This document shows, in pieces, positions 55,164 through 62,791 of a DNA stretch of 64,000 nt. The stretch's first letter is position 1; every line of letters begins with the position of its first letter. The notes beneath the pieces are model-generated. The model was not told where the DNA came from. It was given only the letters and a program-made list of their open reading frames with translations, and did not search any database. The translations under genes were made by a program, and so were the position numbers. The DNA is taken from positions 1-64,000 of the forward strand of contig NZ_BAFU01000086.1 of the NCBI RefSeq assembly GCF_000308495.1. The letters are read 5' to 3'. Origin of the DNA: Nocardia brevicatena NBRC 12119. GTDB lineage: Bacteria > Actinomycetota > Actinomycetes > Mycobacteriales > Mycobacteriaceae.

Positions 55164-55460
55164 GTGGAAACGGTTCAGGGTTTGACCGGGCTGATCATGC
55201 TCGTGCTGTGGCTGGGTGCATTCGGCATGACCGTGTTCGCGCTGATTCACGCCGTCCGACAGCGGCCCGACGCGTTCACCGCGGTGGACAAACTGACAAA
55301 ACCGATCTGGATGGGCATTCTCGGCGTAGCGCTGCTGATGCTGGTGCTCGCCTGGTCCGGCATGATGCTCTTCGCATTCGTCGCCGTTATCGGAACGGGT
55401 ATCTACTTGGCGGATGTCCGACCCAAGGTGGACGAAATCCAGCGCGGTCCGCGCTGGTAG
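55164..55460 (+). CDS. DUF2516 small membrane protein (Rv0476-like)
   Basis: 98 residues, GTG at 55164. Three hydrophobic segments: LTGLIMLVLWLGAFGMTVFA, WMGILGVALLMLVLAWSGMM and FAFVAVIGTGIYLADV, with RPKVDEIQRGPRW at the end. Rv0476 of M. tuberculosis occupies the same place after hbhA (recalled). Function unknown. Confidence 0.85.
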   Translation: METVQGLTGLIMLVLWLGAFGMTVFALIHAVRQRPDAFTAVDKLTKPIWMGILGVALLMLVLAWSGMMLFAFVAVIGTGIYLADVRPKVDEIQRGPRW

Positions 55461-55516
55461 CCGCACTGCGGGCGAGATGCCCACGGTGCCTGCGCCGGCA
55501 GGCACCGGCTCCAGAT

Positions 55517-55537
55517 GTTACTGTATCGCTCAGTAAC
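55517..55537. promoter_or_regulatory. TetR-type operator-like palindrome before the hydrolase gene
   Basis: GTTACTG (55517-55523) and CAGTAAC (55531-55537) are perfect 7-bp arms around TATCGCT. This form is typical of TetR-family operators. It lies 15 bases before the ATG at 55553 (SD AAAGGAG at 55540-55546), so binding would block the promoter or translation start. Confidence 0.5.
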
Positions 55538-55552
55538 ACAAAGGAGTATCCG

Positions 55553-56590
55553 ATGCGTGTGATATTGCCAAAAGCATTGGAGCGTCTCGCCGGTGAGATC
55601 CAGGGGCTGCTCGAAATACATCGCGCGAACCTCCGTTCGCGCAGCTACGCTACCGCCGCCCTGAATCCACCTACCGTCCCACACGAGGTGATTCCGGTCC
55701 GGGCCGCGGACGGCGCCCGGCTGCGGGTCCACGCCTACGGTCCCGCCGACGGCCAGATCATGGTGCTGATACACGGCTGGACCTGCTGCCTGGAGTACTG
55801 GAACCCGCAGATCAACGCCTTCGCCGAAAACTATCGGATCATCGCCTTCGACATGCGCGGCCACGGCGAAAGCGAACTCGGCGACGGACCGGTGGACTGC
55901 CACCGGCTGGCCGACGACCTGGCCGCTGTGCTGTCCGCGGTCCTGCGTCCCGGTAGACGGGCCGTCCTGGTCGGCCACAGCCTCGGCGGCATGACCCTGC
56001 AGGCCTGGGCGAGCAGCTACCCACAGCGGGTGGCCGAGCAGGCCGCCGCGGTGCTGCTCACCAACACCGGGCCACGCGAACTGGTCGCGGAGACAACCGT
56101 CGTCCCGCTGTTCAACCGCATGCTTCCGGGCCTGAACCGCGTATTCCCACTGCCCATGTGGCTGGCCCGACGCGGCCTGGGCGCGACGATCGTGTTTCCC
56201 CCCGTCGCCCCCGTGCGGTGGATTTTCGCCCGGCAGATCATGAGCCTGTCCGCCGACCGGGAACTGATCGAATTCGGTATGAACATCGTGCGCTCCTGCC
56301 CGGCCCGCGTGCGCGCGAAGTTCGGCCTGTTGCTGGCCGATATGGACCTCGGCGACGCCGCCCGAAACCTGGTGGTCCCGACCACCGTGGTGGCCGGTTC
56401 GGAGGATTTCATGACCCCGGTCCGGCATTCGGAATCGATCGTGAGTTTGCTGAAGGAAGCCGGCAGCCTGGCGGGCTTCGTGGTACTGCCGACGGGTCAT
56501 CTGAGCAATCTGGAGATGATCGATCGGTTCAACGAAGAGCTGGGTCACGTACTCGATTCGGTACGCCATTCGGTGGAGGCCACCGGATAG
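55553..56590 (+). CDS. Alpha/beta-fold hydrolase
   Basis: 345 residues. Oxyanion IHGWTCCLEYWNPQINAF, nucleophile Ser in LVGHSLGGMTLQAWAS, Asp in VVAGSEDFMTPV, His in VLPTGHLSNLEMID. N-terminal ~60 residues form an extra helix region (ALERLAGEIQGLLEIHRAN). Substrate unknown; the preceding palindrome suggests repression by an unlinked TetR-type regulator. Strong AAAGGAG ribosome site. Confidence 0.88.
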   Translation: MRVILPKALERLAGEIQGLLEIHRANLRSRSYATAALNPPTVPHEVIPVRAADGARLRVHAYGPADGQIMVLIHGWTCCLEYWNPQINAFAENYRIIAFDMRGHGESELGDGPVDCHRLADDLAAVLSAVLRPGRRAVLVGHSLGGMTLQAWASSYPQRVAEQAAAVLLTNTGPRELVAETTVVPLFNRMLPGLNRVFPLPMWLARRGLGATIVFPPVAPVRWIFARQIMSLSADRELIEFGMNIVRSCPARVRAKFGLLLADMDLGDAARNLVVPTTVVAGSEDFMTPVRHSESIVSLLKEAGSLAGFVVLPTGHLSNLEMIDRFNEELGHVLDSVRHSVEATG

Positions 56591-56665
56591 CGTCCACCCG
56601 GCGCTCTCGCTCTCGGCCCGCGTCCGGGTGGCCGGCCGACGACCGAACCGCGTCGGACCGTACCG

Positions 56666-57790
56666 TCAGTGCGGTGTTCCCGCCGCGAGCACAACCCGGA
56701 CGACGCGTTCGGCGCCATCCGGCGCGAGAACCCCGAGATACACCGTCTCGTCGGGTTTGCGGATATTGAGCGCGGCGCGCAGGGCCCGAGCGGTGGCGAT
56801 CGCACGGCCGTCGAGCGACGTGATGATCTCGCCGTCGGCGAGACCGGCGATATGCGCGGGCAGCCCGGCGATGGCGATATCGACGCGGGCACCCGTGGGC
56901 GCGGCATCGGAGACCAGCACACCGAGTGTCGCGGTGGGGCCTATGTGCACGGCCTCGGTCGGAGTTCCGGAACGGATCTGGCGCACGATACGCATGGCGG
57001 TATCAATGGGCACCGCGTAACCGTTCGGCGGGTCCGCGGGCCGCCCATCCGGCGGCGGATCGCGATCGCCGGACGCCGCCGCGATCACCCCGACCACCGC
57101 ACCGGTGTAATCGGCCAGCGCTCCGCCGGACTGTCCGGAGCTGACCGCCGCGGAGACCTCCACCATTCCGGTGAGCGCCTTGCGGGACAGGTCCGTCCCG
57201 TTCAAGGCCACAATGGTGCTGTCCAGATCGGTGACCCGTCCGCTGACCGCGGTGGGCGTCCCGCTGCCACCGGCATTGCCGATGGCCAGCACTTCATCGC
57301 TGATCCGCAGTCCCGCCGAACTGCCGATGCGGGCCGCGGCCAGCCCGGACGCGCCGGTGAGCGACAGCAGCGCGATATCGGCGCCGGAGTCGTAGCCGAG
57401 CACCGTCGCCTCGTACGCCGCACCGTCGGCGACCCTGGTGACCCGCACCGTTTTCGCGCCCTTCACCACATGATGGCTGGTGAGCACCTGGCCGTCGCCG
57501 CTCAGGACGATGCCGGAACCGGCCGCGGCGCCGAACGGCATGGTCGACGCGGTGATGTTCACCAGCACCGGGCTGATCCCCGCCGCGACCGCGACCGGGT
57601 CCAAGGGCGGCCGCGGAGCCGGTTGGGTGGCGACCGGTGGTTCGGCACGCTCGAACGTCCACCAGTCCGGAAGCCGCCCCGGATAGCCGAAGAACGCGGC
57701 GATGGCGATAAGCGCCACGAGCAGTGCCACGAACACGCGGCCACCGCCCGTCGGCCTTTCGGGGCTCGTGCCCCGCCAGTGGTCCTCCAT
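56666..57790 (-). CDS. Membrane-anchored trypsin-like serine protease with PDZ domain (HtrA-type)
   Basis: 374 residues. N-terminal transmembrane helix (about 20-38), then a chymotrypsin-fold domain with triad His in VLTSHHVVKGAK, Asp in SGADIALLSLTG, Ser in SSGQSGGALADYTGAV; PDZ domain about residues 275-370 (PTATLGVLVSDAAP to TVYLGVLAPDG). Exported protease facing the cell envelope; substrate unknown. ATG at 57790. Confidence 0.9.
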   Translation of the reverse strand: MEDHWRGTSPERPTGGGRVFVALLVALIAIAAFFGYPGRLPDWWTFERAEPPVATQPAPRPPLDPVAVAAGISPVLVNITASTMPFGAAAGSGIVLSGDGQVLTSHHVVKGAKTVRVTRVADGAAYEATVLGYDSGADIALLSLTGASGLAAARIGSSAGLRISDEVLAIGNAGGSGTPTAVSGRVTDLDSTIVALNGTDLSRKALTGMVEVSAAVSSGQSGGALADYTGAVVGVIAAASGDRDPPPDGRPADPPNGYAVPIDTAMRIVRQIRSGTPTEAVHIGPTATLGVLVSDAAPTGARVDIAIAGLPAHIAGLADGEIITSLDGRAIATARALRAALNIRKPDETVYLGVLAPDGAERVVRVVLAAGTPH

Positions 57791-57898
57791 GAGTCTCCGC
57801 CCTCACCCGAGCCCGAACACCCCCATTGTCTCCCGGACTCACGGCAACCCACCCGATTTCACCACCACGGGGAACAGTCGGACATCCCGGCGCGCTCG

Positions 57899-57940
57899 TG
57901 TGCACAAAGGCTGTGGAGATCTGTGCACAATCCTCCACAG
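57899..57940. promoter_or_regulatory. Paired TGTGCACAA sites and a small dyad upstream of the protease gene
   Basis: TGTGCACAA occurs at 57899-57907 and again at 57922-57930, and CTGTGGA (57911-57917) pairs with TCCACAG (57934-57940). The reverse complement TTGTGCACA is one base from the actinobacterial DnaA box TTGTCCACA. It lies between the protease gene and the end of the alcohol dehydrogenase gene. Confidence 0.3.
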
Positions 57941-57950
57941 CTCGCGGCAG

Positions 57951-59003
57951 TCAAATGGTGGCCGTGTCGATGACGAATCGGTACCGCACGTCACTGGCCA
58001 CGACACGGTCGTAGGCCCCGTCGATCTCGTCGGCGGCGATCACCTCCACCTCGGCACCGATACCGTGCTCGGCACAGAAATTCAGCATTTCCTGGGTCTG
58101 CGCGATCCCGCCGATCATCGAGCCGGACAGCGACCGGCGGTACGAGGCCAGCGTGTGCGGCCGTACCTGTAGCGGCTGTTCGGGCAGGCCGAGAATCACC
58201 AGGGTGCCGTCGTGGCGGAGCAGTCTCATATAGCTGTCGATCGGCAGGTCCGCGGATACGGTGTTGATGATGAGATCGAACCGGCCGCGTAACTCCCGGA
58301 AGGCCTGCTTATCGCTGGTGGCGTAGTAGTGATGGGCGCCGAAACGTCTACCGTCCTCCTGTTTGCTCAGCGAATGGCCGAGTACGGTCACCTCCGCGCC
58401 GAGCGCGGCGGCGATCTTGACACCGATATGGCCGAGCCCGCCCATTCCGATGATCGCGACCCGCTTGCCCGGCCCCGCCTGCCAGTGCCGTAATGGTGAG
58501 AACAGGGTGACCCCCGCGCACAGCAGCGGCGCCGCCGCCGACAGATCGATCCCTTCGGGGATTCCCACCACGAAGTTCTCGGTTACCACGATCCGGGTGG
58601 CATAGCCGCCGAGCGTATGCCCGCCGGGCTGCACCGATTCGGGGACGCCGGTGTTGTAGGTCATAACGGCCCCCCGGGTGCAGTACTGCTCCTCCCCCGC
58701 CAGGCACGGCTCGCACACACCGCAGGAATCGACCATGCAGCCCACGCCCACCCGGTCGCCGACCCGGTGCCCGGTCACCGCGGAACCGACGGCCGCGACG
58801 ATGCCGGCGATCTCGTGTCCCGGCACACAGGGGTAGCTGGTCCCTCTCCATTCGTTCCGCGCGGTGTGGATATCCGAATGGCATATTCCCGTGTATTTGA
58901 TATCGATCAGCACATCGTGCGGACCGAGTTCGCGACGCTCGATGGCGACCTTCTCGAACGAGGAGTCCGGTCCGGCCATGGCGTATGCGGCAGCAGTACT
59001 CAT
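57951..59003 (-). CDS. Zinc-dependent NAD(P) alcohol dehydrogenase (AdhC-like)
   Basis: 350 residues. Catalytic zinc ligands in TGICHSDIH and [10 protein letters not shown]; structural zinc set in [17 protein letters not shown] (C-x2-C-x2-C-x7-C); Rossmann motif [17 protein letters not shown]. It belongs to the cinnamyl/AdhC type, normally NADP-dependent. ATG at 59003. Convergence with nothing; metE lies 217 bases downstream on the same strand. Confidence 0.92.
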   Translation of the reverse strand: MSTAAAYAMAGPDSSFEKVAIERRELGPHDVLIDIKYTGICHSDIHTARNEWRGTSYPCVPGHEIAGIVAAVGSAVTGHRVGDRVGVGCMVDSCGVCEPCLAGEEQYCTRGAVMTYNTGVPESVQPGGHTLGGYATRIVVTENFVVGIPEGIDLSAAAPLLCAGVTLFSPLRHWQAGPGKRVAIIGMGGLGHIGVKIAAALGAEVTVLGHSLSKQEDGRRFGAHHYYATSDKQAFRELRGRFDLIINTVSADLPIDSYMRLLRHDGTLVILGLPEQPLQVRPHTLASYRRSLSGSMIGGIAQTQEMLNFCAEHGIGAEVEVIAADEIDGAYDRVVASDVRYRFVIDTATI

Positions 59004-59104
59004 GCGTTCATGCCTACCGCCGCATCGGTCGGTTCGCCAACGACGCCTGCGTCACATCGCCGCCGGCCACCGAGAGGCACCCACACCTCAGGCGATGTGC
59101 CCGG

Positions 59105-59207
59105 ATATCGAGCGAGCAGTGGGTTCCGCAGTCGATGGCGGCCGGCGAACGCGCAACCGCCCCGGTCACCGAATCGTGCGCGGTGGCCGAGGCGGCTCGC
59201 TCGATAT
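59105..59207. repeat. Long inverted repeat between the alcohol dehydrogenase and metE-like genes
   Basis: ATATCGAGCGAGC (59105-59117) and GCTCGCTCGATAT (59195-59207) are perfect 13-bp arms with a 77-base spacer, located just past the stop of the metE-like gene (minus strand, ends 59221). It might form a large stem in the metE-like transcript end or be a bipartite protein site. Confidence 0.45.
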
Positions 59208-59220
59208 ATCGGCTATCGAC

Positions 59221-61557
59221 TCACTCGATGCTGTCCGAGCCCGCCGCGTCGCCCTCGGCCGTCTCGATCCGGCGCCGCACTCGCCGGGCGGCCGCCACCA
59301 TATTGCGCAGCGACGGCTCCAACTGCCAGTAGTGCCGGGTCTTCAGCCCGCCGTCCGGATTCGCCCACAGTCGCTCGGGACCCACGGCCGAGGCCGCGGC
59401 GGAGAGCAGTTCGTCCAGCTCGTCGATATCCGGGATACGGGCCGACCGGCTTTCGTACACGCCGGGACCGACCCCGTGGCTCAGCCCGTGCCCGGAGGAG
59501 TAGTCCTCCTCCAGTGCCTTGAGCACCCATTCGATCGAGCGGGTGGCGACGATGGCGGTGACATCGGCGTCGAGCTGTTCGATCGCCGTCACGATCTCGG
59601 TGCGCCCGGAATACGGGATATGGGTGTGGATCTGGGTTTCCGGCGTGACGGCCGCGGTGGCCAGCCGGAACGCCGCGATCGCCCAGCGCAGATACTCCGC
59701 GCGGCCCCGCGGTCGGGGCGGCAACAGCTCCCGGAGCGCCGGCTCGTCGACCTGGATGATGGCGATACCCGCCTTCTCCAGATCGACGACCTCGTCGCGG
59801 ATGGCCAGGGCCACCTGGTCGGCGGTCTCGTACAGCGGCTGGTCCTGCCGGACGAACGAACGCGCGATCATGGTGACCGGCCCGGTCACCATGCCCTTCA
59901 CCGGCTTATCGGTGAGCGACTGCGCGTAGGCGATCCAGTCCACCGTCATCGGGGCCGGACGCGAGACGTCGCCGTATATGATCGGCGGCCGCACACACCG
60001 TGAACCGTACACCTGCACCCAGCCGAAATGCGTGGTGGCGAACCCGTCGAGCAGTTCGGCGAAGTACTGGACCATGTCATTGCGCTCGTGCTCGCCGTGT
60101 ACCAGCACATCCAGACCGATATCCTCCTGCAACCGGATGGTGGCCGCGATCTCGGCCTCGATCCGCTTGCGGTATTCGTCGTAGGACAGCCGCCCCTCGC
60201 CCAGGTCGTGGCGGCCCTGGCGGGCCTCGGTGGTCTGTGGGAACGAGCCCAGCGTGGTGGTGGGCACCGGCGGCAGGCTCAGCTTCGCCTGCTGCGCGGT
60301 CCGGCGCACCTCGTACGGTTCGCGTTCACGCATCCGCGGGGTGACCGCGTACACCCGCTGCCGCACCGCGTGCTTCTGTTTGAAATGGACTTCGGACGGC
60401 CGCTTGCGCCATTTCTCCGAGGGTCCCTCGGTGAGTGCCTTCGCCAGCGAAACGACCTCTCCCACCTTCTGTTTCGCGAAGGCCAGGCGATCGGCGACAT
60501 GGCCCTCGATATCGTATTCGGCGAGCACATCGTAGGGCACGTGCAGCAGGGTGGTACCGGTGGAGACCACCAGGTCCGGGCACACCTGGGCCAGTTCGTC
60601 GAGGTATTCCAACGTGACATAGCGGTCGGCCCGCCACACGTTCAACCCGCTGATAACGCCCGCGTACAACCGTTTGCGCCGGATACCCGGAACCTTCGCC
60701 AGATCCTCCGGCCGCATCCGGTACGAGGCCAGGTCCAGGCCGATGGCCTCCACACCTGTGCGCGCCAGGATGGTCAATGCCTCGCCGAAGTCTCCGTACT
60801 GCCCGGTGACCAACAGGCGCGGACGCAGCGGCGCCTTCGACAGCCGCTCGTAGGCCTTCTCGAACGCGGCGAGTTCGGCCTCCGTGCGTTCGGCAGTGAA
60901 ACACGGTTCGTCCAGCTGCACGCAGGTGGAACCGCGTTTGGCCAGGATCTCGAACAGTTCTTCGTACACCGGCAGCAATCGGTCGAGCAGTTCGATGGTC
61001 TCGAATCCGGCCGATTCGCCCGGAACATGCCCCGCCTTCGACAGCAGCAGTAGCGACAGCGGACCCAACACCACCGGCCGCAGCTCGATGCCCTGTGCCT
61101 TGGCGCGGTCCCATTCGTCCAGCAGCGCTTCCGGATGCAGCGAGAATTCGGTGTCGGCGTCCAGTTCCGGCTGCCGGTAGTGGTAGTTGGTGCCGAAATA
61201 ACGGACCAGTTCCAGCGGACGCAGGTCCGGGCGTCCCCGTGCCATCAGGAAATAGAAGTCCAGCGGGTGCATATCCTGCCGGAATTCCTCGAACCGGGAC
61301 GGAACGGCGCCGAACAGCAGCGCATTGTCCAGGACATGGTCGTAGAAGGAGAACGTATTGCCCGGAACCTGGGTGAGGCCGGTGGCGGCCAGTTCGCTGA
61401 ACTGCCGTTCCTGGATATCCCGGCCTACCGCGAGCAGCTCCTCCCGGGAACTCGACCCTCGCCAGTACGCCTCCAGGGCCCGCTTGAGCTCCCGGTACGG
61501 GCCGATCCGCGGATATCCCAGAACACTCGAACCGAATCCATCGCTGACGTTGACCAT
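59221..61557 (-). CDS. MetE-like protein lacking the zinc site (methionine synthase family)
   Basis: 778 residues, full-length for cobalamin-independent methionine synthase, and both barrels are easy to follow (LGYPRIGPYRELKRALEAYW; LGSFPQTTEARQGRHD; VLVHGEHERNDMVQYF; GSRCVRPPIIYGDVSRPAP; IIQVDEPALRE). The zinc-homocysteine site is altered: the Cys after HTH is Pro648 (HTHIPYS for HTHMCYS), the Glu ligand is Val670 (DADVTAIVATRS), the Cys of NPDCG is Gly736 (NPDGGLKTR), and the catalytic His of YDIHSP is Arg704 (YESRSAR). Only His646 remains of the ligands. E. coli residue numbers 641, 643, 665, 694 and 726 are recalled. Methionine synthesis is doubtful; a different acceptor or a regulatory role is possible. 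Confidence 0.88.
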   Translation of the reverse strand: MVNVSDGFGSSVLGYPRIGPYRELKRALEAYWRGSSSREELLAVGRDIQERQFSELAATGLTQVPGNTFSFYDHVLDNALLFGAVPSRFEEFRQDMHPLDFYFLMARGRPDLRPLELVRYFGTNYHYRQPELDADTEFSLHPEALLDEWDRAKAQGIELRPVVLGPLSLLLLSKAGHVPGESAGFETIELLDRLLPVYEELFEILAKRGSTCVQLDEPCFTAERTEAELAAFEKAYERLSKAPLRPRLLVTGQYGDFGEALTILARTGVEAIGLDLASYRMRPEDLAKVPGIRRKRLYAGVISGLNVWRADRYVTLEYLDELAQVCPDLVVSTGTTLLHVPYDVLAEYDIEGHVADRLAFAKQKVGEVVSLAKALTEGPSEKWRKRPSEVHFKQKHAVRQRVYAVTPRMREREPYEVRRTAQQAKLSLPPVPTTTLGSFPQTTEARQGRHDLGEGRLSYDEYRKRIEAEIAATIRLQEDIGLDVLVHGEHERNDMVQYFAELLDGFATTHFGWVQVYGSRCVRPPIIYGDVSRPAPMTVDWIAYAQSLTDKPVKGMVTGPVTMIARSFVRQDQPLYETADQVALAIRDEVVDLEKAGIAIIQVDEPALRELLPPRPRGRAEYLRWAIAAFRLATAAVTPETQIHTHIPYSGRTEIVTAIEQLDADVTAIVATRSIEWVLKALEEDYSSGHGLSHGVGPGVYESRSARIPDIDELDELLSAAASAVGPERLWANPDGGLKTRHYWQLEPSLRNMVAAARRVRRRIETAEGDAAGSDSIE

Positions 61558-61613
61558 GCCGGATCCCTTTTAGGTGTGTTATCGGCGCGTCTGCGCGCAC
61601 ATATTGTCGACGG

Positions 61614-61650
61614 CGGGTCGGGTCCGGTAAACCGTCCCGGGCCCGACCCG
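61614..61650 (-). terminator. Hairpin after fadB2
   Basis: CGGGTCGGG (61614-61622) pairs perfectly with CCCGACCCG (61642-61650) around a 19-base loop. It begins 6 bases past the fadB2 stop on the minus strand, between fadB2 and the MetE-like gene. Terminator-like, without a T-run. Confidence 0.5.
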
Positions 61651-61655
61651 ATTGT

Positions 61656-62531
61656 TCAGCTCTTGTGGTTGTACTGGTAGAAGCCCCCGCCGGTCTTCTT
61701 GCCGAGCAGACCCGCCTCCACCATGCGCATCAGCAGCGGCGGCGCGGAGTACAGGGGTTCCTTGAATTCGGCGTACATGGAATCGGCGATGGATCTCACC
61801 GTGTCCAGGCCGACCAGATCGGTAAGTGCCAGCGGGCCCATCGGGTGGGCGCAGCCGAGCACCATGGCCTTGTCGATGTCCTCCTTGGTGGCGAAACCGG
61901 ATTCCACCATCCGGATGGCCGAGAGCAGATAGGGCACCAGCAGGGCGTTCACCACGAAGCCGGACCGGTCGGCCGAACGCACGACCTCCTTGCCCAGGGT
62001 GCCGCTCGCGAAGGCTTCGGCCCGCTGCGAGACGGCTTCACTGGTCTTGAGGGTGGTGACCAGCTCCACCAGCGGCAGCACCGGTACCGGGTTGAAGAAA
62101 TGCATCCCGACGACACGCTCGGGATTGTTGGTGGCCACCGCGATCTTCATGATCGGAATGGAGGAGGTGTTGGAGGCCAGCACCGCGTTCGGGTCGGTCA
62201 CCACCTTGTCCAGTTCGGCAAAGATAGCGGTCTTGACCTTCTCGTCCTCCAGCACGGCCTCCACGACCAGCTGGCGGTCGGCGAAGTCGCCCAGATCGGA
62301 GGTGAACCGCAGCCGCCAGGCCGCCTGCTCACGCTCGCGTTCGGTGATCTTGCCACTGCTCACACCGCGGTCCAGCGACCGCAGAACCCGGGACCTTCCG
62401 GCGGCGGCCAGTTCCCGGGTCTGCTCGTACACCAGAACATCGACATGCGCCCGCGCGCACACCTCCGCGATTCCGGAACCCATCTGTCCGGCGCCGATAA
62501 CACCGACGCGTTGAATCTTCTCGCTGCTCAC
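61656..62531 (-). CDS. fadB2: 3-hydroxybutyryl-CoA dehydrogenase
   Basis: 291 residues. NAD-binding VGVIGAGQMGSGIAEVCAR, catalytic His in VVGMHFFNPVPVLPLVELV, Glu in the region VVEAVLEDEKVKTAIFAEL, and DRSGFVVNALLVPYLLSAIR, the 3-hydroxyacyl-CoA dehydrogenase C-terminal domain start. Oxidises 3-hydroxyacyl-CoA with NAD. ATG at 62531. Next to isocitrate lyase, as recalled in mycobacteria (Rv0467-Rv0468), which couples beta-oxidation to the glyoxylate shunt. Confidence 0.95.
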   Translation of the reverse strand: MSSEKIQRVGVIGAGQMGSGIAEVCARAHVDVLVYEQTRELAAAGRSRVLRSLDRGVSSGKITEREREQAAWRLRFTSDLGDFADRQLVVEAVLEDEKVKTAIFAELDKVVTDPNAVLASNTSSIPIMKIAVATNNPERVVGMHFFNPVPVLPLVELVTTLKTSEAVSQRAEAFASGTLGKEVVRSADRSGFVVNALLVPYLLSAIRMVESGFATKEDIDKAMVLGCAHPMGPLALTDLVGLDTVRSIADSMYAEFKEPLYSAPPLLMRMVEAGLLGKKTGGGFYQYNHKS

Positions 62532-62665
62532 GTCCCGCTCCTGCTGGTTGGTCTGGCCTGTCGGTGGCTGAGGTGAAGGTGTGCTCTGCTATGAGCGAGC
62601 CTTCGCCGGTCAAGTATTTCGGTTGTTTCCGCGCTCGGGGCGGAATGAATGGGATGAAAGGGATT

Positions 62666-62698
62666 GCCCTCCCCACTGGGGCTGTCAGCGGGGAGGGC
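62666..62698 (-). terminator. Hairpin between aceA and fadB2
   Basis: GCCCTCCCC (62666-62674) and GGGGAGGGC (62690-62698) are perfect 9-bp arms with a 15-base loop. Located 94-126 bases after the aceA stop on the minus strand, it could terminate aceA transcription before fadB2. Confidence 0.5.
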
Positions 62699-62765
62699 GG
62701 TACACCCCTACCGGAGTAGTGGGCCATCGGTGTCCGTGGCGGAACCATCCCGCCGCGGACCCTGC

Positions 62766-62783
62766 GTGACCGGTACCGGTCAC
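62766..62783. repeat. 18-bp perfect palindrome after the aceA stop
   Basis: GTGACCGGTACCGGTCAC is a perfect 18-bp palindrome, 9 bases past the aceA stop. With no loop spacer it is unlike a normal terminator hairpin, so it may be a protein-binding site or a stem with a 4-base loop. Confidence 0.4.
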
Positions 62784-62791
62784 GGCGTTTC

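Noticed and set aside
61558-61655. Cobalamin or SAM riboswitch before the MetE-like gene
   Set aside because: Only 98 bases separate it from fadB2; they contain a simple terminator-like hairpin and no conserved B12-box or SAM core.
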